Origin: JBBRHF01 sp038223055
Lineage (GTDB): Bacteria > Actinomycetota > Actinomycetes > JACCUZ01
Length of the DNA: 46,101 nucleotides
Direction of reading: 5' to 3'
NCBI GenBank assembly: GCA_038223055.1
Contig: JBBRHF010000009.1
Location: 1-46,101 of the forward strand
Shown: positions 30,168-38,774 of the stretch, piece after piece
Position numbering within the stretch: the first letter of the stretch is position 1
Layout of the letters: every line of letters begins with the position of its first letter
Made by a program: the position numbers and the translations under genes
Notes under the pieces: generated by a model
Databases searched by the model: none
What the model was told of the DNA's origin: nothing
Seen by the model: the letters and a program-made list of their open reading frames with translations, nothing else

Positions 30168-31243
30168 CCGGGCCTCCCCTTGTCACCATCGTGCTCTGCA
30201 GCCTCGACGGCGAGTCGACGATCGGCGCCACCCTGACCGCCCTCGCGGCCCAGACGGTGGCCGACGAGGTCGAGGTGGTCGTCGTCGACGACGGCTCGGG
30301 CGACGCGACTGCCTTCGTCGCCCGACGCCACGGCGCCCGGGTCGTGCAGCACGCGCACAACGCCGGGCTGGCCGCCGCACGCAACACAGGCTGGCGCGCC
30401 GCGAGGGCACCCCTGGTGGCCTTCACCGACGACGACTGCCGGCCCGCGCCCGACTGGGTCCAGCGCCTGGTCGCCGGCTTCGCCCGCCACCCCGGCGCCG
30501 CGGGTGCCGGCGGGCGCGTCGAGGGGTCCAGCGCTGCGACCTTCATGCTGCGCTATCTGCGGCGCAACAACCCGCTGGCCCCGCTGGAGGCCGCCCTGCT
30601 CGATGACGACCGGCTGGCGCATCGGCTGGCGCTCTACCTGCGGCGGTGCATCGCCGGTCCCGACGGGGAGGGAGAACGGGCCGTGAGCTCGGTGGTCGGC
30701 GCCAACATGCTGTTCCCGACGGCGGTCCTGGTGCGGCACGGCGGCTTCGACCCGCGGTTCCGGTTCGGCGGCGAGGAGGAGGACCTGTGCCGGCGCGTCG
30801 TGCGCAAGGGCGAGCGCCTGGTCTTTCTCCCCGACGCCGTGGTGGCGCACGACTTCGAGCCGGGTCTGGCCGACACCTTGCGCCGCAGCCGAGCCTATGG
30901 CCGGGGCAACGCCCGCATGTTGCGCAAGCACGACGGTCTTCGCCCGACGGTCTACCCGCTGCCCGTTGCCGTGGCAGGGCTGCTCGCGATCGCCGCTGCC
31001 CGCCGCAACGCCGCTGCAGCCCTTGCGGCGGCCACCTTGCCCACGATGCTGTTCTCGCGCTGGGTGCGCGAGGCGGCACGATCTCGTGACCTCGAGCTGC
31101 TGGCCTATCCATACGTCCAGCTGGCCCAGGAGACCTGCGGGAACATCGGCCTGGTGCAGGAGCTGCGCCGCGGGCGGGGACTGTTCGAGGGCGACCCGGA
31201 CCCCCTCGATCCGGCCATCCGGGCAGAGCCGAGGCTGCCATGA
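30164..31243 (+). CDS. Glycosyltransferase family 2
   Basis: A 359-residue GT-A enzyme. LVTIVLCSLDGESTIGATL opens the fold. VVVVDDGSGDAT holds the UDP/GDP-binding Asp pair, AFTDDDCRPAPDW the metal-binding D-x-D, and FRFGGEEEDLCRRVVRKG the acidic catalytic-base region. After about residue 245 there is a hydrophobic segment (LPVAVAGLLAIAAARRNAAAALA), so the protein is probably membrane-associated. The GTG start overlaps the upstream stop, and the stop overlaps the next ATG. Confidence 0.9.
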   Translation: MTGPPLVTIVLCSLDGESTIGATLTALAAQTVADEVEVVVVDDGSGDATAFVARRHGARVVQHAHNAGLAAARNTGWRAARAPLVAFTDDDCRPAPDWVQRLVAGFARHPGAAGAGGRVEGSSAATFMLRYLRRNNPLAPLEAALLDDDRLAHRLALYLRRCIAGPDGEGERAVSSVVGANMLFPTAVLVRHGGFDPRFRFGGEEEDLCRRVVRKGERLVFLPDAVVAHDFEPGLADTLRRSRAYGRGNARMLRKHDGLRPTVYPLPVAVAGLLAIAAARRNAAAALAAATLPTMLFSRWVREAARSRDLELLAYPYVQLAQETCGNIGLVQELRRGRGLFEGDPDPLDPAIRAEPRLP

Positions 31244-33624
31244 CCTTCACGCCCTTGTCGCACCTTCTGGAACAACCGGCCGAATCAGCGCGGCTGTACG
31301 TGCTGCCCGACGCCTCGTCAGACCAGTCGCCCTCCTGTCGCCCGTCGCCCGGCGCAACGGCATGGTCTGCATATGGGGGGCTCGTCCAGCTCGTGTTCGC
31401 CGCCGGCGGGTTCCACGCTGCTTTGCTGCTGCGTCCGAACGCGAGTGCGACACTGGTCGCTACGGCGTATGTCCTGCTCGTCCCGGGAGCGGTCGCCCTG
31501 CGCGCGCTGGCACTGGCGCCTCGCGGGGCCGCCGCGCTCCTGATCTTCTGCGTCGGCGCCAGCCTCGCCACGCTGCTCGCCGCCGCCCTCACGGTGAACA
31601 CGATCGGTCCCGCCCACGGCATCGCGGCGCCGCTGGCCACGCGCCCAGTCGCCGTCGCGCTGGACGGGGCGGTGCTGCTGCTAGCCGCGGTGGCTCTGTG
31701 TCGCCGAGCCGCGAATCCGTTGCCCGTACCGCGGCGGGTGGCACCGTCGAGCGCACTGCTCCTGGTGCCGCTCGCGGTCGCCGGCGGCACCCAGCTGCTG
31801 GAGAGCCGCGGATCAAGCGCGCTGGTCCTCGCCGGGCTGGTCGCCGCCGGAGCGACACTGTTGTGGGCCACGGCTGCGGCCCGGGCCGGTCACGAGGGCA
31901 ACGTCCTGGTCGCCGTCTACTGCGTCGCGCTTGCTCTCATGTGGTCCTTCTCGTTGAGATCCAGGGGACTGTACGGATTCGACATCCAGCAGGAGTTCGC
32001 CAGCTTCCGCACGACGGGGGAGACGCTGCACTGGGCTCCGCTGGCCAACGACCCGTTCAGCGCCATGCTCAGCATCACCGCCCTGCCGACCGTGCTCTGG
32101 CAGGTCACCGGCCTCGATCCGCTCGCCGTCTTCAAGGTCCTGTTCCCGGCGCTCTTCGCGCTGTACCCGGTCGCGATCTACGTGCTCTCCCGGCGGTGGA
32201 TCCGCCCCACGGTCGCCCTGCTCACCACCTGCTTGCTGTTCCTGACCGGCAGCGTGGCTAGCCAGCTGCCGGCGCTGGCTCGCCAGGAGATCGGCCTGCT
32301 CTTGTTCGTCACCGCCCTGCTCGCCGCCTTCGACCGGTCACTGCCCCGCCGCGGCGCCCAGCTGCTCGTGCTGCTGCTCGGTTCGGGAATGGTTGTGTCG
32401 CACTACTCCACGACGTACATCGCGCTCGGCTCCTTCCTCGGCGCACGGGTCGTCGCTCTGGTTCTGCGGGTCCTGCGCCGGCCCGCGCGGCGACCGGTGA
32501 TCTCCCTGCCCGTGGTCCTTGCGCTGATCGCCGCGTGTGCCCTGTGGACCGGCCCGGTCACCCACTCCGCCAGCAACGTGACGACCTTCGCCAGCGATGT
32601 CACGACGCACGGCGCGGAGATCCTGCCGCACGGCGGTCGCTCGCTGCTGATCCGGTGGCTCGCCGGGAACGTCACGGCCGCCGCAACGCCGAGGGCCTAT
32701 TTCGACAGCGTGACCCAGGCGTACGACGAGAAGTACCCATGGCTGGCCGGCTACACGTTCAACCCCGGCGTCCAGGCGCACTTTCCCGCCGTGGCCTCGT
32801 CCCCGCCGGCCCTGCTGCCCTGGCAGCCGGGCCTCGCCGGCCCCCTCGGGCTCGCGATGACTCTCCTGCGCCAGACGGTCAACCTGGGGATCGTCCTGGG
32901 GTCCCTGGGTGTGCTCCTGCTGCTGCGACGACGGCGCATCGACACCGAGGTCGCCTCGCTGGTGCTCGCGTTGTTCGCGGTGACCGTCCTCGTGCGCCTG
33001 AGCGGGTCGGCGTCCTTTGCCTACAACCCCGAGCGCCTGGCGATGCAGACCGGCGCACTGCTCGTCGTCCCGCTGGGCCTGCTCGCGCAGCGCGCGCGCC
33101 GCCTGCTGGAACGGGCCGCCCCCGGGTCCGGGCGCCGGTGGGGCTTCCGACCGGACACGCCACAACGGCTGGCGGCCGTGCTCGTCTTCGCGGCGCTCAC
33201 GCTGGTCTTCCTGGACGCGTCGGGCCTGGGGGCGCGGGCCTCCGGAGGCAGCCCACCCGGCAACCTGTCCGGCACCGGCGAGTATGCCGAACGCTTCCAC
33301 AGCAGTGACCAGGACCTGGCTGCCGCACGGTGGATGATCGAGCGCCGGCGCAAGGACTCGATCGTGTTCGCCGACCGCTACGGCGCCCTGATGTTGCAGT
33401 TCAGCGAGGGCCGCGAGCACACAGGGGTTTTCCCGGACCTCACGCCCGGCACCCTCGACACGCGCGCGTTCGTGTTCGCCTCGTCCAGCAACATCGGCAA
33501 CGGCCGCGCCCGCGGCACCACGCCGGACAACCAGGTCTCCTCGACGTACGTCTTCCCGACGACGTTTCTCAACACCTACAAGGCCGTCGTCTTCGACACG
33601 GGGTCAGCGAGGGTCTACTCATGA
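31240..33624 (+). CDS. Large polytopic membrane protein, GT-C-like (resembles DUF2206)
   Basis: A 794-residue protein with a short soluble N-terminus, then about 14-16 hydrophobic segments up to roughly residue 665 and a C-terminal soluble part of about 130 residues. The first large loop contains FDIQQEFASFRTTGETLHW (about residues 247-266), an acidic loop like those of GT-C glycosyltransferases that use polyprenyl-phosphate sugars. NDPFSAMLSITALPTVLW and FKVLFPALFALYPVAIYVLSRRW recall DUF2206 membrane proteins. It could be the transferase using the lipid sugar made by the operon's first gene, or act in polymerisation; neither is proven. ATGA overlaps join it to both neighbours. Confidence 0.75.
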   Translation: MTFTPLSHLLEQPAESARLYVLPDASSDQSPSCRPSPGATAWSAYGGLVQLVFAAGGFHAALLLRPNASATLVATAYVLLVPGAVALRALALAPRGAAALLIFCVGASLATLLAAALTVNTIGPAHGIAAPLATRPVAVALDGAVLLLAAVALCRRAANPLPVPRRVAPSSALLLVPLAVAGGTQLLESRGSSALVLAGLVAAGATLLWATAAARAGHEGNVLVAVYCVALALMWSFSLRSRGLYGFDIQQEFASFRTTGETLHWAPLANDPFSAMLSITALPTVLWQVTGLDPLAVFKVLFPALFALYPVAIYVLSRRWIRPTVALLTTCLLFLTGSVASQLPALARQEIGLLLFVTALLAAFDRSLPRRGAQLLVLLLGSGMVVSHYSTTYIALGSFLGARVVALVLRVLRRPARRPVISLPVVLALIAACALWTGPVTHSASNVTTFASDVTTHGAEILPHGGRSLLIRWLAGNVTAAATPRAYFDSVTQAYDEKYPWLAGYTFNPGVQAHFPAVASSPPALLPWQPGLAGPLGLAMTLLRQTVNLGIVLGSLGVLLLLRRRRIDTEVASLVLALFAVTVLVRLSGSASFAYNPERLAMQTGALLVVPLGLLAQRARRLLERAAPGSGRRWGFRPDTPQRLAAVLVFAALTLVFLDASGLGARASGGSPPGNLSGTGEYAERFHSSDQDLAAARWMIERRRKDSIVFADRYGALMLQFSEGREHTGVFPDLTPGTLDTRAFVFASSSNIGNGRARGTTPDNQVSSTYVFPTTFLNTYKAVVFDTGSARVYS

Positions 33625-34493
33625 CGCGCGCAACGATCGTCATCATCAGCAAGGACGAGCGGTCGCTCGCGGCGACGCTGGACGGCCTGCGCGACCACGC
33701 GTCCGGGGTCGAGCGCGACGTGCTGGTCGTCGATGCGTCACAGGGGCGCCTGGACGACGTCATGGCCACCCACCCGCAGGTGCGCTGGGTGACCCACACG
33801 CCGCCCCCGGGAAGCCGCAAGTCGGTGACCATCCCCGAGCAGCGCAACTGCGGGGTGCGCTCGGCCCACGGCGAGATCATCGTGTTCGTGGACGCGGGCT
33901 GCCGGCCCCAGCCGGGCTGGCTCGACCAGCTGGTCGCGCCGCTGGCCGAGGGCTCGGAGTCGGTCACGGCCGGCAGCTTCCGCAGCGTGGCACCCAGTCC
34001 CTACGACGCTCGCGCATTCACCGACGGCTACATCGAGGAGGCACCCACCCTCAACATGGCATTCACGCGTGCCGCGTTCGACCGGGTCGGCGGCTTCGAC
34101 GAGGCCTTCTCCTACTGCTCGGACACGGACTACTGCTGGCGGGTGGCGGACGCCGGCCTGCGAATCCGGATGGTCTCCTCGGCACAGGTCCTGGTCGACT
34201 GGGGCGGGGCGCGGCGCCAGCACCGCCGGGCCTGGCACTACGGCGCCGGTCGGGCCCGCCTCTATCGCAAACACCCGGCCCGACGGATGTCGATGGCCCG
34301 ACGCGACCCCATCATCCTGGCCTACCCCCTGTTCCTGCTCGGCCTGCCGCTGACCCTGGTAGTGCCGGCATACCCGTTGCTGCTGCTGATCCCCCTGTGG
34401 CGCAACCGCGATGCGCACCCGTGGCGCACGCTCGCCGATCACCTGTGCTATGGCGCCGGCGCGCTGGGCCACCTCGCGCGGGTCGCGACATGA
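33621..34493 (+). CDS. Glycosyltransferase family 2
   Basis: A 290-residue GT-A enzyme. TIVIISKDERSLAATLDGL, VLVVDASQGRL and PEQRNCGVRSAHGEIIVFVDAGCRPQPGW give the nucleotide-sugar fold, although the usual D-x-D appears as VDAGC. LNMAFTRAAFDRVGGFDEAF and DTDYCWRVADAGLRI follow, the latter with the acidic base region. Two C-terminal hydrophobic segments (IILAYPLFLLGLPLTLVVPAYPLLLLIPLW) suggest membrane anchoring. It overlaps both neighbours by ATGA. Confidence 0.88.
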   Translation: MTRATIVIISKDERSLAATLDGLRDHASGVERDVLVVDASQGRLDDVMATHPQVRWVTHTPPPGSRKSVTIPEQRNCGVRSAHGEIIVFVDAGCRPQPGWLDQLVAPLAEGSESVTAGSFRSVAPSPYDARAFTDGYIEEAPTLNMAFTRAAFDRVGGFDEAFSYCSDTDYCWRVADAGLRIRMVSSAQVLVDWGGARRQHRRAWHYGAGRARLYRKHPARRMSMARRDPIILAYPLFLLGLPLTLVVPAYPLLLLIPLWRNRDAHPWRTLADHLCYGAGALGHLARVAT

Positions 34494-35665
34494 CGACCCA
34501 CGACCTGAAGACACTGACGCTGCCCCGCGACGCCAATCCCTATCAGGACCTACTGCACGCCGCGCTGGCCGGAGAAGGCGTCCAGCCGCGCTACCTTCCG
34601 ATGCCGACCCCGTCCCGCAGCCTAAACATCGTGCTCATCCCCGCGATGCTTGCCTGGGCCAGGGTGAGCGGGGTCCGGGTCCTGCATCTGCACTGGGTCT
34701 TCGGCCTCACCTTCTCCGGCAGCGCCACGCTTGCACCACTGCGGTGGCTGTCCCAGATGTGGTTCGCCGTGATCCTGTTCTGTTGCCGGGCACTGGGTGT
34801 TCGGCTCGTCTGGACGGCGCACAACGTGCTCCCTCACGAGCGGGTGTTCTGGGACGACCGAGCGGCGCGCACCATGCTGCTGCGCGCGAGCAGCCACATC
34901 ATCGTCCACGATCAGCACACGGCTGACGAGCTCGCCGCCCTGGCCGGCGGGACGGCACAGCTACCCCCCGTAAGCGTGGTCCCGCACGGTTCCTTCGTCG
35001 GGCACTACCCCCGCACGACCACCAGGGCGCAGGCTCGGGACCGGCTCGGCCTGCCGCCGCACCGGCGCATCGTGGCGCTGGTGGGGCGGGTGACGGTCGA
35101 CAAGGGCGTCGAGGACCTGGTCGGCGCCTTCGCAGCGGCGTACGACGAGATGGCACCCGGGCTGCCCACCGCCGGGATGCTCGTCGTCGCCGGGCGCTGC
35201 ACCGACCGCGCGCTCGAGGTGAGGCTCGCCGAGCGTTCGCAGGAGCTCGGCCCCGACGTCCGGCTGGATCTACGGCGGCTGCCCGACAGTGACCTCAGTG
35301 ACTACCTGACCGCTGCCGATGTCGTCGCGCTGCCTTTTCGGCGGGTGACCACGAGCGGGTCCGCCCTGCTGGCGATGGCCTTCGCGAAACCCGTCATCGT
35401 CCCCGACCTCGCGCAGCTTTCGGGCCTGCCCGACGCGGCGTGCCTGCGCTACGTCGCGGCCGACCCTCGCAGCCTGCGCGACGCGTTGGTCAGGGCCTGC
35501 TCGGCGCCACCCGAGCTGCTGCTTGCTGCCGGCGCGGCCGGCTACGAGTGGACCTCGAGCGCGACCTGGCCGGCGGCCGCCAGGCAGACCGCGCGGGTCT
35601 ACCGCGACACGCTGCAGCGAAATCCGTTGCCGCCAAACACGTCGACCCGCAAGGCGACCGCGTGA
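34490..35665 (+). CDS. Glycosyltransferase family 4-like
   Basis: A 391-residue GT-B protein. VLHLHWVFGLTFSG and RLVWTAHNVLPHERVFWDD are typical of the acceptor domain in a GT4 subgroup, with HIIVHDQHTADEL and SVVPHGSFVGHYP before the donor domain. ALVGRVTVDKGVEDLVGAF and FRRVTTSGSALLAMAFAKPVIVPD form the donor site. The E-x7-E pair is replaced by a TTSGSALLAMAF segment, as in some mannosyl- and glucuronosyl-type GT4 relatives; donor specificity cannot be told from this. One hydrophobic stretch near residue 80 may be a monotopic membrane-binding helix. Coupled to neighbours by ATGA and GTGA overlaps. Confidence 0.88.
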   Translation: MTTHDLKTLTLPRDANPYQDLLHAALAGEGVQPRYLPMPTPSRSLNIVLIPAMLAWARVSGVRVLHLHWVFGLTFSGSATLAPLRWLSQMWFAVILFCCRALGVRLVWTAHNVLPHERVFWDDRAARTMLLRASSHIIVHDQHTADELAALAGGTAQLPPVSVVPHGSFVGHYPRTTTRAQARDRLGLPPHRRIVALVGRVTVDKGVEDLVGAFAAAYDEMAPGLPTAGMLVVAGRCTDRALEVRLAERSQELGPDVRLDLRRLPDSDLSDYLTAADVVALPFRRVTTSGSALLAMAFAKPVIVPDLAQLSGLPDAACLRYVAADPRSLRDALVRACSAPPELLLAAGAAGYEWTSSATWPAAARQTARVYRDTLQRNPLPPNTSTRKATA

Positions 35666-36231
35666 CCAGCCCGTGGGCCGAGACGAACCTGCGGGCGCGG
35701 CAGGGCGCCGGTTTCCTGCGCGCGGTCGCCGTGTTCCGCCGCCACGGCGTGTCTCACGGCTCACTACCCTCGTTCGACGGGCGCGGCCCCTTCCTGTGCA
35801 ACCGCGGCGAGATGTCGGTCGGCGAGAACTTCGCCATCCGGTCCCAGCAGACCCGCCCGTCGCTGGCCACCGGCCCCAACGGTCGGCTGCTGATCGGTGA
35901 CCGCGTCTTCGTCAACCAGGGCGCGGTGCTGCACGCCGAACTGGCCCTGACCATCGGCTCGCGCGTGCTCATCGGTGACGGTGTGGCCATCAGCGACACC
36001 GACTTCCACGAGATCGACCCCGGCCAGGGGGTGCGCACCGCGCCGGTCGTCATCGGGGACGGCGTCTGGCTGACCCGGTCGGTCGTCGTGCTGCCGGGCG
36101 CGCAGATCGGTGCGGGCACCGTCGTCGCGGCCGGCTCGGTCGTCCGCGGCGAGCTGCCGCCCTGGGTGCTGGCCGCGGGCAGCCCCGCCCGGCCGGTGCG
36201 GGACATCTCGACCCGGGGGACCCGCAGATGA
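35662..36231 (+). CDS. Hexapeptide-repeat (left-handed beta-helix) O-acetyltransferase
   Basis: A 189-residue protein. From about residue 70 it shows hexapeptide repeats of a left-handed beta-helix: LLIGDRVFVNQGAVLHAE, LTIGSRVLIGDGVAIS, VVIGDGVWLTRSVVVLPGAQIGAGTVVAAGSVV, ending in PPWVLAAGSPARPVRDI. The catalytic-type His lies in SDTDFHEID. These enzymes move acetyl from acetyl-CoA to sugars in the cytoplasm. The GTG start overlaps the previous stop, and the end overlaps the fusion gene (ATGA). Confidence 0.9.
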   Translation: MTSPWAETNLRARQGAGFLRAVAVFRRHGVSHGSLPSFDGRGPFLCNRGEMSVGENFAIRSQQTRPSLATGPNGRLLIGDRVFVNQGAVLHAELALTIGSRVLIGDGVAISDTDFHEIDPGQGVRTAPVVIGDGVWLTRSVVVLPGAQIGAGTVVAAGSVVRGELPPWVLAAGSPARPVRDISTRGTRR

Positions 36232-38774
36232 CCACCACCGTGCTGGCGCCGCCGCGCAGCCGCGTGGAGCGGGTGGCGGTCCACGTGCGCGCCGCCAGAG
36301 CGGACAGCCTCTACCGCAATTCGTTCATGCTGATGGCGAACACGGTCGTCCAGACCGCACTGGGCTCGGTGTTCTGGGTCGTCGCCGCACGACGCTTCGG
36401 AGAGTCCGACGTCGGCCTGCTCACCGCGACGCTCTCCGTCGTGGTCCTCATCAGCACGGCCAGCTGCCTCGGCTTCCCCAACGCGCTGATCCGCTACCTG
36501 CCGCGCAACCCGGGGCGCACCGGCGAGATCGCACTGACCTCCACGACGCTCGCCGTCGTGTGTGCCGCCGTCCTGTTCGGCCTGAGCCTGCTCACGCCCT
36601 GGGGCCTGCCGCTGATCCACGGCGGGGCGTCGAGCGGTCTCGTGGTGCTCGGTCTCGCGACCGTGGCCTGCAGTGCGGCCGGCATGGTCTGCGACGCCGT
36701 GTTCGTCGCCCAGCGCTCGTCGCACCTGCTGCTGGGCAAGAGCACCCTCGGCGGGGTCACCAAGGTGGCGGCGGTGATCCTCGTCCCTGCCGGCGGCGTC
36801 GCGGACCTGGCCCTCGCCAACCTGGCGGGCCTCGTGGCTGCGGTCGCCCTGACGATCGTGCTGCTGGCGACCCGCCTGAGCCGGCCGCTGCGCCTGCGCC
36901 GGTCCGCGCTCGCCGGAACCTGGTCGTTCTCGATCGGCAACCACCTGGGAATGCTCTTCGGCATCCTGCCGATCACGGTGACCCCGGTCATCGTCCTGGC
37001 CGCCCGAGGTGCCCACGAGGCCGCCTTCTTCGGCATGACGCTGATGCTGCTCGGGTTGCTCAACGTGGTTCCCGCCATGCTCGCCCAGAGCCTCTACGCC
37101 GAGCTTTCGGCCGACCCCGAGCAGCGCCGCCGGCACATCCGCAGGGCCGCCGGGGCGATCTACCTGATCCTGGTCCCCTGCGTCGTGGCTCTCGTGCTGG
37201 CCGCCCCACTGGTCCTTCGGGCGTTCGGCCCGGCCTACGCGACCGGTGCCACCGGCTGCCTTCGGGTGATGGCGCTGGGCTCCCTCGTCGCGAGCCTCAG
37301 CTACCTCGTGGACGTCTGCGTGAACAGCCTGGGACGAGCCTGCAGCTATGTGATCCTCAACGCCAGCAACGCGATTCTCGTCCTCGTTGCGGTCGCGGTC
37401 GCAGCACCGCACGGGCTTACCGCGGTGGGGGTGGGATGGCTGGTCGCGCAGACCGCATCGGTGCTCGTCGCGCTCACGGTTCTCGCGGTGGTGGCGCGGA
37501 CCACGCCACCGCACGTGGACCCGACGGGCGTGCTCGACCTAACCCGGACCGCTCCGGCACCAGCACCGGCCCGAGCCCCGACGCCGGCCCCAGCCCCCGC
37601 GAGATCGTCGCGGCGGCTGCCGTTCCTCGACGGGCTGCGCGGGGTCGCGGCGGCGTTCGTCGTCGTCTCGCACTGCTGGAGCACCGTCTACCTCGACGCG
37701 CGAGGCGGCCGGACGCGGACCCAGATCCTGACGTCCTGGATGGGACTCGGGCACTACGCGGTGTCGGTCTTCATCGTCATCTCCGGCTTCTCCCTCGGGC
37801 TGGTCGCCTGGCGCGGCGGCCTGGGCTGGCCCGGCGGCATGCGGGCCTTCTTCCGGGGTCGCTTCCGTCGCATCGTTGCGACCTACTGGGTCGCCGTCGC
37901 TATCGGGTCCGGCCTTGGTGCCACCCTGCTCTCGCACCCGCTCGGCACGCTGTGGGACGGCGCGATCCCGATCCGCGCCTCCGGCGTCGCGGTCCACACG
38001 CTGCTGCTGCAGGACGTCGTCTGGGCCGGCCCGGCCGGAAGCACCGCGTTCTGGTCGCTGGCCGTCGAGTGGCACATCTACCTCGCGTTCCCGCTCCTGG
38101 TCCTGCTGCTGCGCCACCGACCCCGGCTGTGGCTCGTCCCCGTTCTCGCTGCCGGTGCCATGTGTGCGGCCAGCGAGCTCGCCCGGGCGACGGCTGCCGG
38201 GTCGTGGACGGCCGGGCTGCATCCGAGCCTCTACGCGTTGTTCGTGCTCGGGATGGTCGGCGCCAGACACGCCGCGCAGGCCGCCGACCAGGCGGCTCGA
38301 CGGCGCCACGAGACCCAGCTGCGGGTTGCCGCCTGCTGGGGTCTCGTGCTGGCGTTGCTCGTTACCACCCGCCGGGTAGACCCCGTCTCGCCGGTGCACG
38401 ACCTGTGGTTCGGCCCGCTGGCGGCGTTGCTCATCGGGCGGATGGCGGACCCGATGTCCCGCGGCCGCGCCGTCCGCGCAGTCCGGACGTTTCTCGAACG
38501 CCGCTTCCTGGTGTGGCTGGGCACGATCTCCTACAGCCTGTACCTGCTCCACGCGTTCGTCATCGAGGCGGTCTGGCGGGTCGCGGTGCGACCGTGGCGA
38601 CTGCCCGAGCCGTGGCCACTCGTGCTCGAGACAACCCTCGGACTGGCGACCGCGATCGCCGGGGCGGCCGTGTTCTACCGCCTCGTCGAGCACCGCTTCA
38701 CCGCCAAGCACCCGCCGGCTCCAGTCAGGACCCCCGCGCTGCCGGCCGCGCTGCCGGCCGTGAGGCAGCGATGA
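36228..38774 (+). CDS. Fusion: Wzx/MATE-like polysaccharide flippase + OafA-type acyltransferase
   Basis: An 848-residue membrane protein with two parts. Residues 1-425 form an MVF/MATE-type flippase with about twelve hydrophobic segments (NSFMLMANTVVQTALGSVFWV, YLVDVCVNSLGRACSYVILNA). Residues 441-460 are a Pro/Ala linker (TAPAPAPARAPTPAPAPARS). Residues 464-830 are an Acyl_transf_3 domain: FLDGLRGVAAAFVVVSHCW carries R471-x10-H482, followed by FIVISGFSLGLVAWRGG and AVEWHIYLAFPLLVLLL. A flippase moves lipid-linked glycan outward and the acyltransferase adds acyl groups to glycans, so a single chain could do both at one site. No in-frame stop or obvious internal restart separates the parts, and GC3 is even across the junction. 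I do not know of this fusion as a described architecture. Confidence 0.87.
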   Translation: MTTTVLAPPRSRVERVAVHVRAARADSLYRNSFMLMANTVVQTALGSVFWVVAARRFGESDVGLLTATLSVVVLISTASCLGFPNALIRYLPRNPGRTGEIALTSTTLAVVCAAVLFGLSLLTPWGLPLIHGGASSGLVVLGLATVACSAAGMVCDAVFVAQRSSHLLLGKSTLGGVTKVAAVILVPAGGVADLALANLAGLVAAVALTIVLLATRLSRPLRLRRSALAGTWSFSIGNHLGMLFGILPITVTPVIVLAARGAHEAAFFGMTLMLLGLLNVVPAMLAQSLYAELSADPEQRRRHIRRAAGAIYLILVPCVVALVLAAPLVLRAFGPAYATGATGCLRVMALGSLVASLSYLVDVCVNSLGRACSYVILNASNAILVLVAVAVAAPHGLTAVGVGWLVAQTASVLVALTVLAVVARTTPPHVDPTGVLDLTRTAPAPAPARAPTPAPAPARSSRRLPFLDGLRGVAAAFVVVSHCWSTVYLDARGGRTRTQILTSWMGLGHYAVSVFIVISGFSLGLVAWRGGLGWPGGMRAFFRGRFRRIVATYWVAVAIGSGLGATLLSHPLGTLWDGAIPIRASGVAVHTLLLQDVVWAGPAGSTAFWSLAVEWHIYLAFPLLVLLLRHRPRLWLVPVLAAGAMCAASELARATAAGSWTAGLHPSLYALFVLGMVGARHAAQAADQAARRRHETQLRVAACWGLVLALLVTTRRVDPVSPVHDLWFGPLAALLIGRMADPMSRGRAVRAVRTFLERRFLVWLGTISYSLYLLHAFVIEAVWRVAVRPWRLPEPWPLVLETTLGLATAIAGAAVFYRLVEHRFTAKHPPAPVRTPALPAALPAVRQR
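37548..37607 (+). other. Pro/Ala linker joining flippase and acyltransferase domains
   Basis: Twenty codons encoding alternating Pro and Ala with two Arg and one Thr inside. The linker follows the last flippase helix and a short polar segment, and it ends just before the acyltransferase domain. Such stiff, low-complexity linkers are typical of genuine domain fusions. Confidence 0.8.

Noticed and set aside
35754..37514. 586-codon minus-strand open frame opposite the acetyltransferase and fusion gene
   Set aside because: Hydrophilic Arg/Gln/His-rich sequence without similarity; opposite two well-supported genes.
36228..38774. Two separate genes joined by a sequencing error
   Set aside because: Not favoured: the linker is a typical Pro/Ala interdomain spacer, frame and GC3 are continuous, and no start with a ribosome site is seen before the second domain.
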